Positions 58,100 through 64,000 of a DNA stretch of 64,000 nucleotides are shown here, piece by piece. The DNA is taken from assembly GCA_021464245.1 (NCBI GenBank), contig JADCRB010000035.1, positions 2,035,469 to 2,099,468 on the forward strand. Reading direction: 5' to 3'. The notes below the pieces were generated by a model. The model saw only the letters and a program-made list of their open reading frames with translations. It searched no databases and was not told the origin of the DNA. The position numbers and the translations under genes were made by a program. Every line of letters starts with the position of its first letter. The first letter of the stretch is position 1. Origin of the DNA: Carallia brachiata. Lineage: Eukaryota; Streptophyta; Magnoliopsida; Malpighiales; Rhizophoraceae.

Positions 58100-58379
58100 G
58101 GGTGTGTTTGTTTCCTGTAAAATATTTTACAGGAAAAAATTTTACAGGTTTTCCGGCGTTTGTTTTACGGAAAATATTTTACATAGGTAAAATTTGAGAA
58201 AAATTTTCAGATTTTCAGGTAAAATAACTTCTCCTTTTACAGAGCTGAAGTTATTTTCAAGGAAAACACAAACTGTGCTATAAATAAGTGATAAAAGAAA
58301 ATCATTATTTTCACTGTAAATATTTTCCCCTGCAAATATTTTACAAATGTAAGTTATTTTACAGCAAACAAACGGACCC
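58100..58379. mobile_element. Tourist-like MITE with long TIRs
   Basis: A 280-bp element with TTA at 58097-58099 and 58380-58382. The left end GGGTGTGTTTGTTTCCTGTA pairs with the right end, which on the other strand reads GGGTCCGTTTGTTTGCTGTA. The TIR continues through AAAATA. The repeated word TTTTACAG/CTGTAAAA fills the interior. It lies directly beside the RNase H remnant. Confidence 0.85.
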
Positions 58380-58382
58380 TTA

Positions 58383-58893
58383 GTTTGGAGTGCAAAAGGC
58401 ATAGGGAAAGAAAGTGGAGAGAAAGAAAGTAAAGGGAGAGAATGTACTTTTTTCTTATGTTGTTTGGAGTGATATAAGAAATGTGAGGAAAGAAAGTAAA
58501 GAGAAAAGAATGATTTGTTTGGATATGAGGAGAAAGTGGAGAAAAAGAAAAAAAAAATTAATTAAAAATGACTATTATACCCTTAAATCAAATAAATGTA
58601 TAGTTAGAAGAAATTATACATTTTATTACTTATATACTAAAAATCCATTTGTGTCCATAATTTTATTTATTTTTTAAAAATTATTTTTTTTTATCAAATA
58701 AGCAATTGATTTGCCTTTTAATATATTAAATTCAAGATGTATTCATTATTAAAACGCGTAAGTTTTACTATTTCTCACACATCTATTTCCCATTTAAAAG
58801 CCTGCTTTGCAGTCGTAGAAATGGACATCCCCTGCATTTTTGGCATTGCCTGTCTCCTCATCCCTAGCCACCCCATGTTTTGTTATTAGTCTT

Positions 58894-58926
<33 letters not shown>

Positions 58927-59594
58927 AACGAGGGACAATGGCAATGACAACCTTAAAAATGAAAGTGACGCATAACAAGTTAGTGAACTAGGAAGGCTTG
59001 TCATCTTTATGACCTACATTTGACGTTGAAGGAGAGTTAGCTCTACCAAGAGCACCCTTTTGGGCTAAATGATAAGCACTTCTAATAAAGTATGAGCCAG
59101 TACGATCGTAATGTCATATGACTTTGTCTTCAAGTCTACGAAGGCTAAGGGAAATTGATAGAATCTGGGAGCTCTCTAATGGCATAAATGATTGATAGAC
59201 TAAACTCTCCTTCCACCATTGTGTATCAAGATCTATAATAGTGGAAGTCATGTCAGATGCCAAAAAAAACCTTTGGAGATAAAATTCTGAAGCCGTTCTA
59301 GTTTGGGAGCTATAGATCCAGCCAAATAGTCACCTTACTCCCATCTCCAATTAACCACCTGGTGCCTTTATTGATTAACGGTCTAACTTGTAAAAGGCTC
59401 CTTCAAATGTAGCTAGGAGAAAAACTTAATTTTACTTTAAAATTTTAATTGAAGATTTTTAATTTTAAAAACAGCAGATTTGTTGTCTCTCCTATCTTTT
59501 TGTTTGTCAATTGTACCTTTTTTTTTTTTTTTGGTACAATTGTACCTATTTCACACACACACACACACACACACACACCTATTTCACACACACA

Positions 59595-59631
<37 letters not shown>

Positions 59632-59690
59632 GTCTAATTTTTATATATTTTAATAACAAGAATTATTGAACCTCCTAACCCAATATCCTT
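58383..59690. other. Intergenic, MITE scraps and microsatellites
   Basis: 58,383-58,570 is GAAAG-rich with GTTTGGAGTG-type words, probably another decayed MITE. A (CT)n run lies at 58,891-58,926. No coding gene was recognised. From about 59,690 the sequence becomes the leader of the SDE2-type gene. Confidence 0.5.
59551..59631. repeat. Compound (CA)n / (TA)n microsatellite
   Basis: Two (CA)n blocks (59,551-59,578 and 59,585-59,615), each preceded by CTATTT, run into (TA)n to 59,631. Confidence 0.95.
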
Positions 59691-59901
59691 GGGCCTTCCG
59701 CGAAGAACCGACTCAGGGCTGGCCACTGAAACGACCATAAATATCTGATAGGGGGGATTAGGGCTCCTGTTTAATCAAAATTCCCCTTTTTTGTGAATTT
59801 CTCAAACCAAAATTGCGCTCTCTCTCAAAGCTCCAATTCTTAAATTCTTGAAAAATTTACGTTCTTCGCCTACAATTCAGTTTCTTTTGGCTGGAAAAAC
59901 A

Positions 59902-62429
59902 ATGGAAAATCACAAAAATTGCGACAGCGTCGTCCAATCTAAGCCGTTCCAGATCTTCGCGAGGCTTCCAGAAGGCAGAACCGTAGTCCTCAAATTCGCG
60001 GCCCCGCGGGTTTCCGATGAAGCGATCAGGCAACGAGTCTTCGAGATCACCGGTATCCCCACTCGCTCCCAGCGCCTGACCTGCGGCGGGAAGCAACTCG
60101 GCGAAGGCTCCGTCATCTCCGACCCCGAATCCGTTGTCCGTGTCCTGCTCCGCCTCCGCGGTGGCAAGGGTGGTTTTGGCTCCCTCCTCCGTGGAGCCGC
60201 CACCAAGGCCGGCCAGAAGAAAACCAATAACTTCGACGCGTGCCGGGACATGAGTGGGCGGAGGCTGCGGCATGTGAACGCGGAGAAGAGGCTGGAGGAA
60301 TGGAGGGCGGAGGAGGAGGAGAGGAGATTGGAGAAGATTGCTGACGAATTTATCAAAAAGAAAGCGAAGAAAGGGAAGAAAGGGGCTGGGGATGGGCGGG
60401 CCGAGAAGTATGTGGAGAAGTACAGGGAGGATTCCGCCAAGTGCGCAGCGGAGGTTGAGGAGGCGGTCAGGGAGGCATGTGGGAATGAAATTGTTAATGG
60501 GAAGCGTAAAGGAAAGGTCCCTATAGACGGAGTGGAGGCCAAGCGGTTGAAGATTTGGTAAGTTCTTATGCTTACTGCTTAGGGCTTTTTCTTCATAGTT
60601 TTGTTTTTGGATTTTCTGGCCGTCTTGATTTTCATTTACTTGTCTAGCTTTAATTATTGGCTTTTGTGATTTAAGCCCGAGAAAGTCCATTAGTTTTGGT
60701 GGTGCTGAAGTTTGAATATGGGGAAGGGTTTTAAGGGTACTTGGTCGTTTTAAATCATATTGTCATCTACTTTTAAGTTCTTGATTTGTTTATTGATGAT
60801 TTTAAAGCACACACAAGCCATCCATCACATCAGGATGTATTAGCCTCTTCATAGTTGGTTATGTTTTTTTTTTTTATCCGAACTGATTCTGTGCAAGCCA
60901 GAGGAGAGTGCTGGATTGGAACATGGTATTGTATGTGCTAATAGAAATTTTATCTATTAAGCTTGAAGATCTATGGGTTCGCTATTCTGCTTGGAAGGAT
61001 GATGTGGTTATGGAAGATGATTGCATATACTTGACTAAATTGTCTCCTTTTTTTGAATGAACGTGAACGCCTTGAAAATTTCTATTTAAATAGTCTGACT
61101 TGCTTATGCTGGTTTACTTGATTAGTCAGCTTCTTATTCCCAGTTTCCTGCATATTCTAATAATGTGAAAAATGGTTTCTGATTGTTTTATCTGTTATTC
61201 TTAGGATGGGGAAGAGAAACTTGGCTGATAGTGACAGTGAAGGTATGGATGAAGATAGCACTGATGAGGAGGAAAATGAAATATCTGTTGTTCTAAATCA
61301 TGAGAATCATTCAGATTCGAATAAGGAAACTGAGGGGAGTGCAGATTCAGTTACTGGTTGGAAACAGGATGGAGAATGTTCCGGTGATACCTCATATGGG
61401 ACTAGCTCTGAGGAAGAAGTCGAGGCTGTTGTCGAGAGAAGCGTGAAGCCTGGTCATTCTGAGAAAGTTGCTCTCAATGAAGATGATAGATTGGTTGAAA
61501 CAGAGGTTCAGAATCAAATACTAGCACAGGTTGCTACAAACGAGAAGAATGTTGGACCTGATTTTGAACAAGTAATTGCTTCAAATTTAGGAAATGGGGA
61601 AGTTGCTGAAAGATCTGCTATTGCTGAAGCCAGTGGTTTCTCTGACACTAAATCTGAATCTAATCAAGAAGTTGTTAATATAACTAATGTTGATAAGGAA
61701 AAGCCGCTGAATTTTGATGAACTTCACTCGGCAGTGGAGTTGGAGGTATGCTTGCCAAGTTCAGTTCTTTAGGTTATGCATGCAAATATGTATGTGCAAG
61801 AAATTGTATGTATGTATGTCCTTAGTATGTTGTGCTGATTGCTATATTTGCCATTCTTGTTTTATATTTGCCAATTTGAAGTCTACGTTGGCTTCAATGG
61901 TTGCTAAGACAGGTTTGGCAAGGTTATTGATCAAAATAGAGTTGAATTAAGAATGAGGATTCATGTTGTTGTAAACATGAGTGGTAGGTGTTGCTGTACT
62001 CGAAATGCATTACTTTGGCCAAAGAGTAAAGTTTTGGCCTTTAGATACTTGGATAATCGCAACCTCCCACACCTGGATGTTTCACGTTCTTTCCTTCTCG
62101 CGAGTGATGATATTTGTTCAAAGAATAAACCTACCATGAGCTTTACTTTGTTTTTGGCCGGTATTGGCAAGTTGCTTTCTTAATGTAGTTGATGATACTA
62201 AATTACTTTGTTTACACTGTTATCAAATTCCTTATTTTATTTTGTGAAGTCAGCTACTAAATGCTTGTCTTCTGTCACTTAGGTTCTTGGCATGGAAAGG
62301 TTGAAGATCGAATTGCAGGCCCACGGGCTTAAATGTGGTGGTACTTTGCAAGAGCGTGCTGCCCGTCTTTTCCTTCTGAAATCTACCCCATTGGAGAAGC
62401 TGCCAAAAAAGCTGTTTGCTAAGAAATAA
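59902..62429 (+). CDS. SDE2: SDE2-type protein: ubiquitin-like N-terminus and SAP C-terminus
   Basis: Three coding exons, 59902-60557, 61205-61745 and 62283-62429, close in phase and give 447 aa. SDE2 proteins act in replication-stress response and in splicing of selected introns. In yeast and humans the ubiquitin-like part is removed by a deubiquitinase after a GG, exposing a Lys-started fragment. Here residues about 15-88 are the ubiquitin-like fold, ending LLRLRGG with KGG following (89-91), the SDE2 processing site. [15 protein letters not shown] and [19 protein letters not shown] then match the conserved Sde2 N-terminal domain. A basic Lys/Glu helix follows (130-200). Exon 2 is an acidic, disordered stretch ([18 protein letters not shown]). 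Exon 3 encodes a SAP-like helix pair ([20 protein letters not shown]) and a basic tail. An in-frame ATG at 59848 would add 18 residues; the 59902 start is preferred because it fits the usual short leader. Confidence 0.92.
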
Positions 62430-62924
62430 GCCTCGTAGCAGTATTCAATCAATTCAGTACTGTTGTAGAGGATCTTGTGCCTGTAAACTGCATCATTTTG
62501 ACTTTGAGTTTTGCTCGGTTATGAACATGTTTTGTTGTCTTTTGGACCAGTCAGATGTTTCTATTTTTTCCTTAAAAGGAGGAAGGAAGTGATACTTTAC
62601 CATATGGCGTGCTGCATTTATACAGATGAACACCTTGATCTTTTACCTCCTTTATTGTCTCACACTTACGCTGCAATGGTAGGGACACTAATATCAAACA
62701 AGTGGTTCTATGTTCTGAGTGCTAGGTTCTGAGTGCTAGTGGCTTCATACTACACGTGATTTTAAGCTTCTTTTAAACTTCTTTATCGCCTTTCTAATTA
62801 AGAAAGATGGCACTCTTATGCTGGCAATTAATGTTGGAAGGAGGACATAGACTCTGCAATCTGCAAAGTGGATGATTCTCTGTGGGGCCAAGCCTCCAAT
62901 TTATGCATGTATGCCCAATTTGAG

Positions 62925-62955
<31 letters not shown>

Positions 62956-63000
62956 CAGGATGTTTTGGGGGGGGGGAAAAATAAATACTAACAACGGAGG
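62430..63000. other. SDE2 3' UTR and intergenic DNA
   Basis: No second gene was seen. A (GA)n microsatellite (62,929-62,955) followed by a G run lies near the right end. Confidence 0.5.
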
Positions 63001-63019
63001 TTAACAGGTAGCCGCGGAG

Positions 63020-63440
63020 AACAGTGACTTGCTAGGAACTGGACAAGTTACCGGTTAGCCACTCATCAATGCAGTATGCATGGAAGCGGTGGTTGCGTTC
63101 AGCTAGACATTTAGCCGTTTCCTTGCTCTCATGCTTTGATAAGCATACTGCTCTTCGTTTCATACTGCTCAATGGCCGCCATTGGGTCCAGGCAGTAGCT
63201 TGATGTTTCCAAGGATAACTTCTGAAAGGGTTCAACGGTGGAGTCATCAAGACCCATCGCTATTATTTGTGCGCTGTGTTGACATTGTAGCCATCGCGAA
63301 TTGGAGTTCTGTTACATTGGTCGCGTGGCGTTTGATTCCCTGCACGACATGTGTAAAGAATCATTCTGGCCAGACTCGGTGCGCATGTCATCTGTGTCCG
63401 ATTGACCAAATATTCCAAGCTTTGAATTTTACAGTTTATC
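63020..63440 (-). pseudogene. RING-H2 finger (ATL-type E3 ligase) pseudogene
   Basis: Minus-strand pieces, in two frames, recall the plant ATL family. IAMGLDDSTVEPFQKLSLET (about 63,215-63,275) resembles the GLD motif, where GLDESTIESYPK is usual. Further along, LPGPNGGHC-like sequence and then KETAKCLAERNHRFHAYC and IDEWL (63,050-63,130) match the RING-H2 C-x-H-x2-H-x2-C core. At least one frameshift and stops occur, and the C-terminal Cys pair is lost after WLTGN. ATL proteins are membrane-anchored ubiquitin ligases; this copy is dead. Confidence 0.7.
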
Positions 63441-63455
63441 TATGTTTTACTAAAA

Positions 63456-63463
<8 letters not shown>

Positions 63464-63486
<23 letters not shown>

Positions 63487-63487
63487 T
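63464..63487. repeat. (TA)n microsatellite
   Basis: About 12 TA units after a poly-A run. Confidence 0.95.
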
Positions 63488-63489
63488 TT

Positions 63490-64000
63490 TAGATAAGATT
63501 CTCACGTTGTAGAGTGGCACTAAAATAATCTTAGCAACTCATATTTCAATTTAAGATCAGTGGTTAAGAGAAATCTTGTGCTAGATAATGTCTTTTTAGT
63601 TATTCTTGCATCTTAGAAGATAGACATCCTTTATGATGAAAAGAAAAATCCAATATACGCTTACATAAAATACACAGGGCTTGAACATGGACTTGCCTTA
63701 TTCAATTATAACTAATGATGGTTATGCACACTAAAAATTGTAACTAAAGGATATGATTGTGCATTTTGTGAATCAATTAACCTTACTGGAAGTACTAGAA
63801 AACATAAAAGAAAATTTCACTTTTGATGGCCCAAAAGTTAGACTTGTTTAGTGTCTACGTATTAAGTTATAACATTACTGTATCAGAAAAATAAAGACAC
63901 CCACACGCACTTAATCCGTGTGGTGCTGGCGTGCATTACTTTAAAACAATTTTGGGCGTGGCCAGTAAGTTTCTCCGCTCACCCAACCTTCGAGAACCTC
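63490..64000. other. Intergenic to window end, no gene seen
   Basis: AT-rich. The last 100 bases are somewhat GC-richer and could start a promoter or gene beyond the window, but nothing can be supported. Confidence 0.4.

Noticed and set aside
57637..58197. 186-codon Phe/Ile/Ser-rich plus-strand ORF
   Set aside because: It runs through two MITEs and a CTTTCTTT low-complexity tract; it is not a gene.
59857..60690. 277- and 210-codon minus-strand ORFs
   Set aside because: They are shadows of the GC-rich first exon of the SDE2-type gene.
1..64000. CRISPR arrays, rRNA, tRNA genes or bacterial-type defence systems
   Set aside because: None seen. Direct repeats present are LTRs, TSDs and microsatellites, and tRNA-like boxes belong to SINEs.

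Overview
The window looks like nuclear DNA of a eudicot plant. It is AT-rich, its genes carry many short GT-AG introns, and five plant gene families with intact coding sequence can be read. It is also dense in plant transposable elements of nearly every class. The species cannot be told from sequence alone.

Layout. 1-9.2 kb is intergenic: a diverged SINE, a 5'-truncated LINE with a 16-bp target-site duplication (TSD, 3.68-6.36 kb), and a GC-rich 0.88-kb retroposed insert of unknown identity. 9.2-14.8 kb holds a gene of the plant-specific PF09713 / TIGR01589 family, with a small uORF in its leader and a Tourist-like MITE in one intron. 14.8-23.4 kb is repeat territory: G-rich and (TA)n tracts, a SINE with perfect 16-bp TSDs, hAT-like and other MITEs, and a 2.2-kb terminal-inverted-repeat (TIR) element containing serpin gene fragments. 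23,429-40,708 is one complete but decayed 17.3-kb Ty3/gypsy element of Tat type on the minus strand. It has LTRs, a 5-bp TSD, a primer-binding site, a polypurine tract, gag, protease, RT, RNase H and integrase remnants. About 10 kb between pol and the 3' LTR holds two antisense coding units, and a host methylesterase exon lies inside pol.

40.7-63 kb is gene-rich. It contains a group-I cyclic nucleotide-gated channel (CNGC, + strand, 8 coding exons, 729 aa), a type-1 non-specific lipid transfer protein (- strand, 139 aa), the autophagy protein ATG6/Beclin 1 (- strand, 10 coding exons, 511 aa) and an SDE2-type protein with a ubiquitin-like N-terminus and a C-terminal SAP domain (+ strand, 3 coding exons, 447 aa). 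A decayed RING-H2 (ATL-type) pseudogene lies near the right edge. Between ATG6 and SDE2, a LINE RNase H remnant has been hit by one or two small Tourist-like MITEs.

The genes are unrelated and independently transcribed, as is normal for a plant chromosome. No operon-like system, CRISPR array, rRNA or tRNA gene was seen. The most unusual content is the giant Tat element, with its two antisense units and captured exon, and the TIR element carrying serpin pieces. Exon coordinates were read by eye from splice sites and phase continuity; every exon chain given closes in frame.
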